A stretch of DNA of 64,000 bases from Massilia antarctica (GCF_015689335.1 NZ_CP065053.1:3658001-3722000), one strand, 5' to 3'. Positions 1 to 9,356 are shown, counted from the stretch's first letter. Numbers and translations are program-made. Notes: generated by a model not told the origin, from the letters alone.

Positions 1-100
1 GCAAGGTTTCGCCGGGATCGACGCCGCGCTTCTGGAACAGCCAGGTGTCGGCCTTGGCGCGCACCGCGGCGGGAATGAAGCGGTTCGGGGAGGCCGCCAT
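1..100 (-). CDS. DUF58 domain protein, N-terminal fragment
   Basis: The gene runs off the left edge. The ATG is at 100-98, four bases after the stop of the upstream moxR-like gene, so the two are almost certainly co-transcribed. About 33 residues are visible. The stretch WLFQKRGVDPGETL matches the basic/aromatic N-terminus typical of DUF58 proteins that follow MoxR ATPases. In that family the DUF58 protein carries a degenerate von Willebrand A-like fold and works with the MoxR ATPase, probably in chaperone-like maturation. The call rests on the short N-terminus plus the strong neighbour, so it is probable rather than certain. Confidence 0.7.
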   Translation of the reverse strand, partial: MAASPNRFIPAAVRAKADTWLFQKRGVDPGETL

Positions 101-104
101 TGCC

Positions 105-1025
105 TCACACCGGCACGGATTTCTGCAGCTGCAGGACCAGGTCGCGGCTGGCCAGCGCCACACCGTGCGCCGACTTCAGGGGCCGCAGGCGGTGCGCGCA
201 GACCGGCACCAGCACCGCCTGGATATCTTCCGGCACCACGTGGTCGCGCCCTTCCATGGCGGCCCAGGCGCGCGCGGCCTGCAGCAGCGCGATCGAGGCG
301 CGCGGCGACAAGCCTTCGGCGAACATGCCGTTCTGGCGCGACGCCTGCGCCAGCGCCTGCACGTAATCGATCAGCGAGGCCGAGGCGTGGATCTCGCGCA
401 GCGCTTTTTGCGCCACTGTCAGTTCGGCGGGCTGCATGGCGGCCGGCAGCGACTTGAGCATGCTGCGGCGGTCGTCGCCCATCAGCAGCGCGCGTTCGGC
501 GGCGGCGTCCGGGTAACCGAGCGAGAGGCACATCAAAAAGCGGTCGAGCTGCGACTCGGGCAGGGCGAAGGTGCCCACCTGGTGCAGCGGATTTTGGGTG
601 GCGATCACGAAAAACGGCGACGGCAGGGCGCGCGTGGCGCCGTCGGCGGTCACTTGGCGCTCTTCCATCGCCTCCAGCAGACCCGATTGGGTTTTCGGCG
701 TGGCGCGGTTGATTTCATCGGCCAGCAGCACTTGCGTGAAGATCGGACCGGGATGGAACACGAAGCCATTCTTTTCGCGCTCGTACACCGAAATGCCGGC
801 CACGTCGGCCGGCAGCAGGTCGCTGGTGAACTGCACGCGGTTGAATTTCAGCCCCAGCGAAATGGCCAGCGCGTGGGCCAGGGTGGTCTTGCCGACACCA
901 GGCACGTCTTCGATCAGCAGGTGGCCGTTGGCCAGCAGGCAGGTGAGCGCCTGGCGCACTTGCAGGTCCTTGCCGACGACAATCTGGCTGACCTGGCGGG
1001 CGACGGCGTGCATCTTTTTGAACAT
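105..1025 (-). CDS. MoxR family AAA+ ATPase
   Basis: A 306-residue AAA+ ATPase. The Walker A motif GVGKT is at residues 43-47 and the Walker B/sensor stretch DEINRATPKTQSGLLEAMEE starts near 103, which is the MoxR/RavA signature. The C-terminal helical lid is present. MoxR ATPases act as cytosolic chaperones that help insert cofactors or assemble protein complexes, usually with DUF58 and VWA partners, and a DUF58 gene follows directly here. I chose the ATG at 1025 because it begins the conserved MFKKMHAVARQV start and has an AAGAGAA ribosome-binding site just upstream. A longer reading frame upstream has no family similarity. Confidence 0.93.
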   Translation of the reverse strand: MFKKMHAVARQVSQIVVGKDLQVRQALTCLLANGHLLIEDVPGVGKTTLAHALAISLGLKFNRVQFTSDLLPADVAGISVYEREKNGFVFHPGPIFTQVLLADEINRATPKTQSGLLEAMEERQVTADGATRALPSPFFVIATQNPLHQVGTFALPESQLDRFLMCLSLGYPDAAAERALLMGDDRRSMLKSLPAAMQPAELTVAQKALREIHASASLIDYVQALAQASRQNGMFAEGLSPRASIALLQAARAWAAMEGRDHVVPEDIQAVLVPVCAHRLRPLKSAHGVALASRDLVLQLQKSVPV

Positions 1026-1201
1026 GGTGGTTCTCTTTACAGTGTGCTGTGGGTGGTCGCGCGCACCCGCGCGGGGCACGGCATGGTAGATTAGCGCCAT
1101 CGGCACCGACTATTCCGTCATCACGACCCGTTCTCAGGATTTTATGCGAGAACGGCATTTCCGGTGCAACATTGATGACACCCGCCATTGAAATGACGCA
1201 C

Positions 1202-2134
1202 ATGAGCACAGCAATCTACAGCCACCCCGACTGCCGCCGCCACGACATGGGCGAATGGCACCCGGAATCGCCGGCGCGCCTGCAGGCGATCGAAGACCAG
1301 TTGATCCTGGCCCGCCTCGACGGCCTGCTCGAACGGCGCGAGGCGCCACTGGCCGAAATTCCGGCCATCGGACGCAATCACACGCCGGAAGCGATCGCCC
1401 TGGTGCGCGACAACACCCCCACGGCGCAGGGCGACATCTATCCGCTCGACGGCGATACTTCGCTTTGTTCGTACAGCTACCAGGCCGCGCTGCGCGCCGC
1501 CGGCGCCGCGCTGGCCGCCACCGACGCGGTCATCGCCGGCAGCATCGCCAACGCCTTCTGCGCGATCCGCCCGCCCGGCCACCACGCTATGCCCACCGAG
1601 CCGATGGGTTTCTGCCTGTTTAACAACGTGGCCATCGCGGCGCGCCACGCGCTCGATTCGCACGGCCTGGAACGGGTGGCGATCATCGACTTCGACGTCC
1701 ATCACGGCAATGGCACCGCCGCCTCGTTCCGCGACGATCCGCGCGTGCTGATGGCCAGCTTTTTCCAGCATCCGTTTTATCCCTACACCGAACCGGAGCC
1801 GCGCACTGCCACCATGATCAATATACCGGTGCCGGCGCGCAGCGGGGGCGACGTGGTGCGCCAGCTGATCACCGAACACTGGCTGCCGGCGCTGCACGAG
1901 TTCAAGCCGGAGATGATCTTCATCTCGGCCGGCTTCGACGCCCACCGCGAGGACGATGTGGGCGGCATGGGCCTGGTGGAAGCCGATTACGCCTGGATCA
2001 CGCGCCAGATGATGACGGTGGCGCGCCTGTACGCGCGCGGGCGCATCGTCAGCTGCCTCGAAGGCGGCTACAACCTGTCGGCCCTGGGCCGCAGCGTGGT
2101 GGCGCACGTCAAGGTGCTGGCCGATCTGGAGTAA
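1202..2134 (+). CDS. Histone deacetylase family protein (class II-like)
   Basis: A 310-residue zinc-dependent deacetylase of the HDAC/AcuC/AphA superfamily. RPPGHHA is at residues 123-129, with the catalytic His pair at 127-128. DFDVHHGNGT (163-172) contains the metal-binding Asp and His, and SAGFDAHRED supplies the second metal Asp. A terminal GGYN motif is also present. Bacterial members deacetylate acylated lysine, acetylpolyamines or other small acetyl-amides, and the substrate cannot be told from sequence. The start at 1202 gives the family-typical N-terminus (MSTAIYSHPDC). In-frame ATGs at 1193 and 1175 are possible, and none has a strong ribosome-binding site. The gene is divergent from moxR. 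Confidence 0.93.
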   Translation: MSTAIYSHPDCRRHDMGEWHPESPARLQAIEDQLILARLDGLLERREAPLAEIPAIGRNHTPEAIALVRDNTPTAQGDIYPLDGDTSLCSYSYQAALRAAGAALAATDAVIAGSIANAFCAIRPPGHHAMPTEPMGFCLFNNVAIAARHALDSHGLERVAIIDFDVHHGNGTAASFRDDPRVLMASFFQHPFYPYTEPEPRTATMINIPVPARSGGDVVRQLITEHWLPALHEFKPEMIFISAGFDAHREDDVGGMGLVEADYAWITRQMMTVARLYARGRIVSCLEGGYNLSALGRSVVAHVKVLADLE

Positions 2135-2200
2135 TGTTTTCCGGAGCTTGGCCCGGCCCCGGTAAAATAGCGCCTCATACGAGAATTCCGAAAGCACAGC

Positions 2201-3148
2201 ATGTCGATACAATGGTACCCGGGCCACATGAACGCCGCCCGCAAGAAGGCGGCCGAACAGATGGAGAACACCGATCTGGTGATCGAGGTGCTCGACGCGC
2301 GCCTGCCCGAGGCGAGCTGCAACCCGATGGTCGAAGAACTGCGCCTGTTCCGCCAGCGTCCCTGCCTGAAGATCCTCAACAAGGTCGACCTGGCCGATCC
2401 GGCCGCCACCGCCGCCTGGAGCGCCTACTACAACGCGCAGGAAGGCGTGACCGCCTACGCGATGACCACCAAGAAGCCGGGCGACGTGGCCCGCATTCCC
2501 GACCTGTGCCAGTCACTGGCGCCGCACCGCGGCGTGCCGACCAAGCCGCTGCGCATCATGATCATGGGTATTCCCAACGTCGGCAAATCGACCCTGATGA
2601 ACGCGCTGCTCAAGAAAAAAGTGGCGAAGGTGGGCGACGAGCCGGCCGTCACCAAGATGCAGCAAAAGCTTTACCTCGGCAAGAACACCATCCTGGTCGA
2701 TACACCAGGCATGCTGTGGCCGAAGATCGCGCTGGCCAGCGATGGCCTGATGCTGGCCGCCAGCCACGCCATCGGTTCGAACGCGCTGATCGAAGATGAA
2801 GTGGCCGTGTTCCTGGCCGACGAACTGCTGGCGCGCTATCCGGCGCTGCTGACGGCACGCTACGGCTTCAAGACCGAGGGCATGGACGGCATCGCCGTGG
2901 TCGAAGGCGTGGCGGCGCGGCGCGGCTACCGCCAGAAGGGCGGCGACCTCGATTTTGAAAAGGCCTCGCATATCTTCCTGCAGGATTACCGCACCGGCGC
3001 CTTGGGGCGCATCAGTCTGGAGACGCCGGAAACGCGCGCCGTGCGTCTGGCCCAGCACGATGCCGAGATGGCCGCCAAGGCCGCCAAGGCGGCCGCGATT
3101 GCCGCCGAAAAAGCGGCTAATTCGGCGCGCGGCAAGCGCGGTACCTGA
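2201..3148 (+). CDS. ylqF: Ribosome biogenesis GTPase YlqF/RbgA
   Basis: A 315-residue circularly permuted GTPase. The G4 motif NKVD (residues 60-63) comes before the G1/P-loop GIPNVGKST (123-131) and G3 DTPG (167-170), the G4-G1-G3 order that defines the YlqF/YawG family. The N-terminus MSIQWYPGHM is the conserved RbgA start. RbgA binds the late 50S precursor and promotes its maturation with GTP hydrolysis. The Ala/Lys-rich tail after about residue 285 (KAAKAAAIAAEKAA) is low complexity and could bind RNA. A TAAAAT hexamer at 2163-2168 could serve as the -10 of its own promoter. Confidence 0.95.
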   Translation: MSIQWYPGHMNAARKKAAEQMENTDLVIEVLDARLPEASCNPMVEELRLFRQRPCLKILNKVDLADPAATAAWSAYYNAQEGVTAYAMTTKKPGDVARIPDLCQSLAPHRGVPTKPLRIMIMGIPNVGKSTLMNALLKKKVAKVGDEPAVTKMQQKLYLGKNTILVDTPGMLWPKIALASDGLMLAASHAIGSNALIEDEVAVFLADELLARYPALLTARYGFKTEGMDGIAVVEGVAARRGYRQKGGDLDFEKASHIFLQDYRTGALGRISLETPETRAVRLAQHDAEMAAKAAKAAAIAAEKAANSARGKRGT

Positions 3149-3290
3149 GCCGCACAGCCGCATCCGGCCCAGCCGCGCCATGCTTGCGCGCGGACCGGCG
3201 CCCTCAGTCGATGAACGGAAGTACCTGTGTGGCGAGTATTGTCCACTCGTCAGGATGCTATATTTCCTGTTCATCAGCCTGGAGTCCTCC

Positions 3291-3839
3291 ATGAACGCAA
3301 CGCGTCCCCCGATCACCTATACCGAAGGCAAACGATTTGCCTGGGCGTGTATTCCCGTCAGTGCGGTTGTCCTGTGGCTTTGCGTGGCGGCATTTAGGGA
3401 AGGCAAGACCGGCTTTTTCATCGCCGGGCTCTTGCTGGGCGGGTGGGCCGGCGTGATGGGTATTGTTCAGTTTGCCATGAATGGCAAGGCCGCAACGATG
3501 ACCGTGAGCGACGAGGGCGTGCGCTTTGCCGATGGTTTGTTCGTGGCGTTTTCGGACATGGAGAAAATTACGACCATCAATCCATTGCCGACTATTTTTG
3601 GCAGTTTCCTGAACATCGTCTTTTACGTCAAGCCGGACGTTGCGGTCATACAGGCCGGACGGAGCTTGCGGCGCGCGTTCTGTCTCACCACGGTGGGCGG
3701 CAACATCAGCATGGTCGGGAAGCATAAAATGTTCAGCTTCATGACGCCGGGCATGCGCCCGATGTCCGGCGCCAAAATGGACCAGGACGCCATTCTGGAA
3801 GACTTGTTTGCCCGCTTCGATGCCGTCCGGAGCCACTGA
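3291..3839 (+). CDS. Small membrane protein of unknown function
   Basis: A 182-residue protein. Two hydrophobic segments near residues 15-33 and 40-60 form an N-terminal membrane hairpin. A roughly 120-residue soluble domain follows, with alternating beta-like stretches (MTVSDEGVRFADGLFVAFSDMEKI), the layout of bacterial PH-like/YdbT-type membrane-anchored domains. I do not recognise a named family. The start is set by a GGAG at 3281-3284, six bases upstream of the ATG. An upstream in-frame ATG at 3255 lacks such a site. It lies alone between ylqF and the expansin gene. Confidence 0.7.
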   Translation: MNATRPPITYTEGKRFAWACIPVSAVVLWLCVAAFREGKTGFFIAGLLLGGWAGVMGIVQFAMNGKAATMTVSDEGVRFADGLFVAFSDMEKITTINPLPTIFGSFLNIVFYVKPDVAVIQAGRSLRRAFCLTTVGGNISMVGKHKMFSFMTPGMRPMSGAKMDQDAILEDLFARFDAVRSH

Positions 3840-3878
3840 ACGGCGCGTGCGCCAGCGCTCGGCACTTCCCGCAATGCA

Positions 3879-3907
3879 TTGACATCTGTTCAACTATGGC
3901 GCCTAAT
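3879..3907 (+). promoter_or_regulatory. Candidate sigma70 promoter for the expansin gene
   Basis: A perfect -35 TTGACA at 3879-3884, a 17-bp spacer and CCTAAT at 3902-3907 as -10. It lies about 145 bp before the expansin ATG, implying a long 5' leader. Prediction from sequence only. Confidence 0.45.
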
Positions 3908-4053
3908 GAAAGCATCGTGCAAACGATTTCAGAGGGCGGCCGATGGCTTGACTGAGCGGATATCCGACATTCCGGACTCTTGGTTGACAAATTCGTCGCT
4001 TGCCTGCGCCAGATCTGGCGCACACCGATTACTTCAACCGAAATGGAGTCCGA

Positions 4054-5151
4054 ATGCGAGTCATGCTGCGTTCCACCGTCATCTGTCAAGCCATCGTCGC
4101 CGGCCTGTTTGCCACCTCCGCACAGGCGGCAACGCCGGTGTCGCTGACGTATGTCGTCAACAATCCGTGGGCGGGCGGTTACTGCGCCATCGTCAAGGTG
4201 TCCAACCCGAACGCGGAGGCGGTCCAGTGGAGCGGTTCGCTCCCGATACGGGGCACGGTCACATCGCTGTGGAATGCCCTCGGCAAGCAGTCCGGCGGGG
4301 CCATTGTGTTCACCGGCGGGCTCGATTGGAACAAGATCATCCAGGGCAAGTCGACGATGGAATCGATCGGCTTTTGCGCGACCGATGCCGTAACGCCGAC
4401 GCCGACACCGACTCTGACACCGACGCCAACACCGACTCCGACACCGACGCCAACACCAACGCCGACACCAACGCCGACTCCTACTCCTACTCCGACTCCT
4501 ACTCCTACTCCTACCCCTACACCGACACCGACACCGACTCCGACTCCGACGGGCGCGCTTTCGCCAGTCTACCAAGGCGAAGGCACCTTTTACGGCGCAA
4601 CGGGCGAGGGCAATTGCAGCTACGACGCCAGTCCCGGCAACCCGATGGTCGCGGCGATGAACCAGAAGGATTACGCCAACAGCGGGGCGTGCGGCGAATA
4701 TGTCGTCGTCACCGGCCCCAAAGGCAAGGTCACGGTGCGCATCACCGACCGCTGTCCCGAGTGCAAACCGGGCGACATCGACTTGAGCGAACAGGCCTTC
4801 GTCAAGGTGGCCGAGAAGTCGGCGGGCAGGGTGCCGATCAGCTGGTATGTGGTCGCCGGCGACACCACGGGGACGGTCAGCTACCGCTTCAAGGAAGGCA
4901 GCACCATCTACTGGCAGGGCATCCAGGTGCTCAACCACCGCCTGCCGATCACGAAACTCGAGATCCGGCCGAACGGTAGCGCCAACTGGATCGACGTCAA
5001 GCGCGAAGAATTCAATTACTTCATTTATCCGAGCGTGATTGCGGCAGGTCCGATGCAGGTTCGCATCACAGCCCTGGGCGGCGCCACCCTGATGCAAACT
5101 TTGCCCGAACCCCAGGGCGGCCTGGTCGTCAAGGGCAGCAACCAGTTCTAA
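4054..5151 (+). CDS. Secreted bacterial expansin with N-terminal CBM2-like domain
   Basis: A 365-residue secreted protein. Order: a signal peptide ending ATSAQA at about residue 23; a CBM2-like cellulose-binding domain (about 25-110, with the conserved pattern around [18 protein letters not shown] and QSGG, and two Cys that could form the end-to-end disulfide); a 53-codon Thr-Pro linker; then a two-domain expansin. The expansin D1 double-psi barrel starts [16 protein letters not shown] and contains [17 protein letters not shown] with its catalytic-site Asp. D2 is the beta-sandwich CBM63-like module. Expansins loosen plant or microbial cell walls without hydrolysis. The start is chosen by GGAG at 4045-4048 and the signal peptide. 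It is a plausible trait for a plant-associated or litter-degrading bacterium. Confidence 0.88.
   Translation: MRVMLRSTVICQAIVAGLFATSAQAATPVSLTYVVNNPWAGGYCAIVKVSNPNAEAVQWSGSLPIRGTVTSLWNALGKQSGGAIVFTGGLDWNKIIQGKSTMESIGFCATDAVTPTPTPTLTPTPTPTPTPTPTPTPTPTPTPTPTPTPTPTPTPTPTPTPTPTPTGALSPVYQGEGTFYGATGEGNCSYDASPGNPMVAAMNQKDYANSGACGEYVVVTGPKGKVTVRITDRCPECKPGDIDLSEQAFVKVAEKSAGRVPISWYVVAGDTTGTVSYRFKEGSTIYWQGIQVLNHRLPITKLEIRPNGSANWIDVKREEFNYFIYPSVIAAGPMQVRITALGGATLMQTLPEPQGGLVVKGSNQF
4393..4551 (+). repeat. Thr-Pro-coding microsatellite, expansin linker
   Basis: 53 codons alternating ACN and CCN (one CTG interrupts). They encode the flexible linker between the cellulose-binding and expansin domains. The 6-bp periodicity makes in-frame length variation by slippage likely. 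The antisense reading frames across it are spurious. Confidence 0.95.
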
Positions 5152-5178
5152 CGAAGCCTGGCCGAACCGGTGGCGCTG

Positions 5179-5997
5179 TTACGGCGCCACCGGTTCCCCA
5201 AAGCGAAAGCTCGACACGGCCAGGTGGCCGAAAAATTCATCTTCGTGATACACGCAGGCCGCATCCTCCGATTCGGCCGCGCCCAGCGCCACCATCAGCG
5301 GCAGCAAATGCTCTTCGCGCGGGTGGGCGTTGCGCGCATACGGCGCCTCGCCCCAGTGCAGCAGGGCGGTGGTGCGCTCCGGCGGCGGCAGCTTGAGCAC
5401 CATTTGCAGCCAGTCGTCGAACTGGTGCGAGGCCAGCCTGCCTTCGGGTCCGAACTGGCGCAGGTTATGGTAGCTCAGGCCACTGCCGATAATGAGCACC
5501 CCTTCGTCGCGCAGGGACGCGAGCGCGCGCCCGATCTTCACGTGCGTCAGCGGATCGAAGCCATGCTGCAGCGACAGCTGCACCACCGGCACATCGGCCT
5601 CCGGGTAGACCGGATAGAGCATCGAAAACGTCCCGTGATCGAAACCGCGCTGCGGGTCGAGCGACACCGCGTGGCCGGCCGCGGCCAGCAGGGCGGCCGC
5701 GCGTTCGGCCAGTTGCGGCGAACCTGGCGCGGGGTATTTGACCTGGTAGGTTGAAGCCGGAAAGCCGCCGTAATCGTAGATCATCGGCGGCTGCGCGCCG
5801 GACGACAGCATCAGCTCCTTTTCTTCCCAATGCCCGGAAACGACCAGCACCGCGGCCGGCTTGACATCGCCGATCTGGCGCCGGATGTCGACCAGCGACG
5901 CCTCCAGCACGTCGTAGGTTTCGCCGTACTGCTCCTTCATGAACGGCCACGGTCCGCCCCCATGGGAGACGAAATAGGTCGGCAGGCGGTGGCTCAT
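5179..5997 (-). CDS. ygiD: DODA-type extradiol aromatic ring-opening dioxygenase
   Basis: A 272-residue member of the LigB/DODA superfamily, closest in appearance to E. coli YgiD (4,5-DOPA extradiol dioxygenase). Visible metal/active-site features are SHGGGPWP near residue 11, SGHWE near 54, DHGTFS in the middle and HPREEHLLPL near 225. These supply the His/Glu set that binds the non-haem metal. These enzymes open catecholic rings next to the diol. The physiological substrate is unknown. The start ATG has a GGAG eight bases upstream. It is a stand-alone gene with no ring-catabolic neighbours here. Confidence 0.88.
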   Translation of the reverse strand: MSHRLPTYFVSHGGGPWPFMKEQYGETYDVLEASLVDIRRQIGDVKPAAVLVVSGHWEEKELMLSSGAQPPMIYDYGGFPASTYQVKYPAPGSPQLAERAAALLAAAGHAVSLDPQRGFDHGTFSMLYPVYPEADVPVVQLSLQHGFDPLTHVKIGRALASLRDEGVLIIGSGLSYHNLRQFGPEGRLASHQFDDWLQMVLKLPPPERTTALLHWGEAPYARNAHPREEHLLPLMVALGAAESEDAACVYHEDEFFGHLAVSSFRFGEPVAP

Positions 5998-6053
5998 GGC
6001 AATGCTCCAGACGGTGGATTATCTATCCAATATAAGGACGTGCGCGCGCTTTA

Positions 6054-6932
6054 TCAAGTCATGCGCGTGCGCGCCAGCTCGATCAGCGCGAACAGGCGCG
6101 CGCTGCGCGTCCAGCCGATGGTGACCACCGCCGCTTGCGTCAGCAGCAGGGCGGACGTGAAGCCCAGCGCATCGACCCCCGCCATGTTCGCGCGCGCCAG
6201 CGCCAGCAGGCCGGCCACGGCAAGGCCGGCGATGCTGATGCCGACGTAGCTGCCTAGCGCCGCCAGCGGATGGCGCACCAGCAGCGTGCAGCCCGAGCGC
6301 CACGCCCCCAGCGCGGAGTGTTTGCGCGGGTCGTAGGCCAGGAAGGCGCGCCCGGCATCGAGCGAGACAGTCACCAGGCCGATGAGCAGCACCATCAGCG
6401 CCTGCGCCAGCATTAGCGGCAGCGCCGCGTCGTCCGCCGCGATGGCCTTGCCGGCGTAGGCGCTCGCCGCGTCGATGGCGCTCATGCCGGCGACAAACGC
6501 CACGCCGAGCGGCAGCGCGCCCCAGGCCAGCAGGCGCAGCATGGGGGCGTAGTAATCGACGCCGCCGCGCGTGAGCGCCGCGAAGCTTGGCACGTGCTCC
6601 GCGCGCGCCGCCGTCGCCACCATCCCCGACAGCATCGGTGAAATCAGCACGGTGGCCAGCAGCGCCATGCTGCCGGCCTGGGTAACCGCCACCTGGTGGC
6701 GCGCGTGCACGGCCATCAGGTCGCTCAAGGCCGTCATGTCGAGCGCGCGCGCCAGCGCCGCCGCGTGCACCGAGTAGTCGAGGCTGGCCGAGAGCAGGTG
6801 CCAGGCTGGCAGCGCCATGATCAGGGTCGGCACCAGCATCCACAGGACCCACAGCAGCAGCAGGCGCCATTGCAGCGCCGCGCGCGCGGCCCGTGGAATG
6901 GAGGCGATCGAAAAGGGAGGAGTCGGATGCAT
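6054..6932 (-). CDS. Multi-pass membrane protein, partner of the M1 peptidase
   Basis: A 292-residue hydrophobic protein with about six membrane segments (one near residues 20-45 with WVLWMLVP, others around 90-110, 135-150, 165-190, 225-250 and 255-275). No recognised catalytic motif. Its ATG overlaps the stop of the upstream M1 metallopeptidase gene by one base (TGATG), a hallmark of translational coupling. A GTG one codon earlier is an alternative start. The coupling suggests the protein assists, anchors or exports the peptidase. Function unknown. Confidence 0.72.
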   Translation of the reverse strand: MHPTPPFSIASIPRAARAALQWRLLLLWVLWMLVPTLIMALPAWHLLSASLDYSVHAAALARALDMTALSDLMAVHARHQVAVTQAGSMALLATVLISPMLSGMVATAARAEHVPSFAALTRGGVDYYAPMLRLLAWGALPLGVAFVAGMSAIDAASAYAGKAIAADDAALPLMLAQALMVLLIGLVTVSLDAGRAFLAYDPRKHSALGAWRSGCTLLVRHPLAALGSYVGISIAGLAVAGLLALARANMAGVDALGFTSALLLTQAAVVTIGWTRSARLFALIELARTRMT

Positions 6933-9016
6933 CACACGGTCGCAATCAGGGAAAACAGGATATTGAAAAACGCGGCCAGGTCTCCCGCCCAGCGGCGCGC
7001 GGCGCGCCCGCTTGGCTCCAGGGTGCGGCTGTCATCGAGCTTGCTGGTGTCGAGGTAGTGCAGACGCTGCGGATCGAGTTCGGCCGATACCGCCCTGGCC
7101 GGCTTGACCCAGCTGAAGGTGCGCCAGCGCTGCTGGTCGTCCCACACGGCGGTTTCGCTGCTGCCGTCGGCGAATTTGACCAGCACGGTTTGCGCCACCG
7201 GTGCGCCGCGCCGCCGCACCGTGACCCTGGTGTGCCAGGAGCGTGCGGCGCCGGGTTTGTCCGGCACTTCTTCTTCGCTCGACAGGCGCGAGACGCGGTC
7301 GTCGATGGGGGCCGTGGCATATACCTGCTGCGCGAACACGGCGTTGACGGCGACGCGCTGGCCGCTCACCTCGGCGAGCGTATCGCGCAAATCGGCGATG
7401 CTCGGATGGCGGAACTTCCAGCGCCGGTAGTATTCCTTGAAGGCGCGTTCGGTCGTCTCCTTGCCGATGCTCGCCTCCAGGTCGCGCAGCATGGTGGAGC
7501 TGCGCACGTACACCGGGCCGATGCCCTGCAGGCGCATGTGGGCGTTCTGTCCGATCGCGTCGGCCGGCTCCACGCGTGGCGCCTCGTGGCGTTCGACGTC
7601 GAAGCCATTGAACCCGGGCGCGAAACCGAGCGCCTTGAGCAGGGGCGAACCGAGATACGACTGCTGGCCGGTATCGCGCAGCATGCGGTAATTCCAGAAT
7701 TCATTCAAGCCTTCGTCGAGCAGAGGTTCTTCGAATTCGTTCGATGCCAGGATGCCGTAGAAGTAGCCATGGCCGACTTCGTGGATGGTGACGAAATCGA
7801 GGTCGAAGGCGGCCGCCGTGCGCGGGACCACCTTGTTGTAGCCGGTGGTGGTGACGAAGGTCGGGTACTCCATGGCGCCGGCGTCGTCGGCGTTCAGCGG
7901 CGGAATGACGATGGTCAGCGTTTTGTACGGATACGGTCCGAGCGTTTTTGAAAAATAGCTCAGCGCATCGCTGGCGGCCTTGAGCGCGGGCGCGGCGCTG
8001 GCCGCGCGGTCGGGCGGGAACAGTACAGCCAGTTGCACAAGCGGGCTGCCCGGCGCGCTCCAGGTGGCGCGCAGGGGCGGGGCGGTGCGCTTGTCGGCGG
8101 TCCAGGCGAAATCGTGGACGTCGCCCTGCACGTAGTGGTGGGTCAGCATCCCGCCACTTTCCACCGGCGCGCCTTGCAGCTCGCCGGTCGCGCCCACGGT
8201 GTAGCCCTTGGGCGCGGTCAGCTTGACGTCGAAGCGGCCGAAGTCGGCGTAGAACTCGCTGTCGTGGTGGTATTCGTGGGCGTTCCAGCGGGTCCGGATG
8301 GCGCCGCGTTCGCCCGGCAGTTCCAGCACCCCGATCTTGGGGAACCACTGGCCCACCAGGTGAAAGCTGCCGAAGTAGCCGGTGCTGCACACCACGCGCG
8401 GCAACTTGGTCAGGAACGATATGTCGAAACTGGTGGAGGCGCCGGGGGCCACCGGCGCCGGCAGGTCGAAGCGCACCACCGTCTGGTCGGCGGCAGGGCC
8501 GTTGTCGGGATGGACGAACGACCAGTCGACCCTGCCCCCGCCCTGGGTCACGCTGCGCAGCGCGATACTGCCCCATTGGCCGGGGGCGATCGTGGCATTG
8601 TTGCCGGCTTCGCGCTGCTCGGTGAAGTAGGTGCTGCCGCGGCTTTGGAAGGCGTTCATGTACAGGTGCACGTAGACGCTGCGCACGGTTTCCTTGCTGC
8701 GGTTGCGCCACGTGAGCGTCTGCTTGCCGTCGACCGTGTGGGCGACCGGGTCGAGCGTCGCTTCGATCCGGTAGTCCACCACGCGGTCCGACAGGGTCGC
8801 TTCGCTGCCGCTGCGCGGCCCGCCCCACGCGTCCGGCGCGCTCGGCACGTCCACCGCGCTGGCCGCCGGCAGGGCCAGGCCGATGCCGACGTCGGTCACC
8901 GGTTGCGCAATCGGCGTGATGGTGATGTCGCCCTGGGCCAGCAGCTCGGCGCCGGCAATGGCGGCTGCCGCCAGCAGGACTGCCTTGAAGGCCATGGTTC
9001 GGGTACGCGCTTGCAT
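6932..9016 (-). CDS. M1 family zinc metallopeptidase, exported
   Basis: A 694-residue exported peptidase. An N-terminal signal peptide (hydrophobic AVLLAAAAIAGAELLAQG) is followed by a beta-rich region with aminopeptidase N-like repeats. The zinc site is HEVGH at residues 412-416, with the third ligand E435 exactly 18 residues further on (HExxH-x18-E). GAMEYPTFV near 370 is the GAMEN-type substrate loop of M1 aminopeptidases, here in the variant form seen in large exported M1 proteins. The start at 9016 has AGGAGA upstream and gives the signal peptide at once. It overlaps the following membrane gene by one base. Confidence 0.88.
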   Translation of the reverse strand: MQARTRTMAFKAVLLAAAAIAGAELLAQGDITITPIAQPVTDVGIGLALPAASAVDVPSAPDAWGGPRSGSEATLSDRVVDYRIEATLDPVAHTVDGKQTLTWRNRSKETVRSVYVHLYMNAFQSRGSTYFTEQREAGNNATIAPGQWGSIALRSVTQGGGRVDWSFVHPDNGPAADQTVVRFDLPAPVAPGASTSFDISFLTKLPRVVCSTGYFGSFHLVGQWFPKIGVLELPGERGAIRTRWNAHEYHHDSEFYADFGRFDVKLTAPKGYTVGATGELQGAPVESGGMLTHHYVQGDVHDFAWTADKRTAPPLRATWSAPGSPLVQLAVLFPPDRAASAAPALKAASDALSYFSKTLGPYPYKTLTIVIPPLNADDAGAMEYPTFVTTTGYNKVVPRTAAAFDLDFVTIHEVGHGYFYGILASNEFEEPLLDEGLNEFWNYRMLRDTGQQSYLGSPLLKALGFAPGFNGFDVERHEAPRVEPADAIGQNAHMRLQGIGPVYVRSSTMLRDLEASIGKETTERAFKEYYRRWKFRHPSIADLRDTLAEVSGQRVAVNAVFAQQVYATAPIDDRVSRLSSEEEVPDKPGAARSWHTRVTVRRRGAPVAQTVLVKFADGSSETAVWDDQQRWRTFSWVKPARAVSAELDPQRLHYLDTSKLDDSRTLEPSGRAARRWAGDLAAFFNILFSLIATV

Positions 9017-9132
9017 GCATTCTCCTGCGCCGCTGGGCGCTTGCGATGGGTAGGTGGGGCCGGCGGGCAGCCGGCCAGCCGCACAGCATGCCACAACACC
9101 CGCCGGGCTGCGGTCCGGGTGGCGTATCCGAT

Positions 9133-9138
9133 TATAAT
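9133..9138 (+). promoter_or_regulatory. -10 hexamer ahead of the cobalamin riboswitch
   Basis: A consensus TATAAT that would start transcription around 9145, just before the riboswitch aptamer. The -35 region is weak. The leader would be about 210 nt. Confidence 0.55.
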
Positions 9139-9149
9139 GGCGCAGTTTT

Positions 9150-9262
9150 GGTGCCCGCCCGCGTGTTCACGCCGGCAGTTAAACGGGAAACACATAGTGT
9201 GCTGCCCCCGCAACGGTACTGCCAGCCGCGCCAAGCGGCTGGCCAGCCCGGATACCGGCCAA
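9150..9262 (+). promoter_or_regulatory. Cobalamin riboswitch aptamer
   Basis: The leader contains the ordered conserved blocks of the cobalamin (B12) riboswitch: a GGTGCCCG start, AAACGGGAAACAC, the core CTGCCCCCGCAACGGTA, and the B12-box-like AGCCCGGATACCGGCC at 9245-9260. The segment 9263-9356 up to the btuB start is the likely expression platform. It contains an inverted repeat GACAG...CTGTC and a T-run before the ATG. With cobalamin bound, such switches normally block translation or continue to a terminator, so the downstream receptor and binding protein should be made when B12 is scarce. Confidence 0.95.
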
Positions 9263-9356
9263 GACAGGTGGACACGATGCCGCGCCGCGCGCGTCTGTCC
9301 GTGCAATCCGGCTTGCGGGGACGCAGGCCAGGACTCTTTTTTCTGAAGACGACATC

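Noticed and set aside
1026..1201. A strong divergent promoter between moxR and the HDAC gene
   Set aside because: No pair of hexamers with proper spacing stood out on either strand, so none is claimed.
4390..4560. Antisense and alternate-frame proteins across the expansin linker (Ser-Asp or Arg-Cys runs)
   Set aside because: These are products of the TP microsatellite read in other frames.
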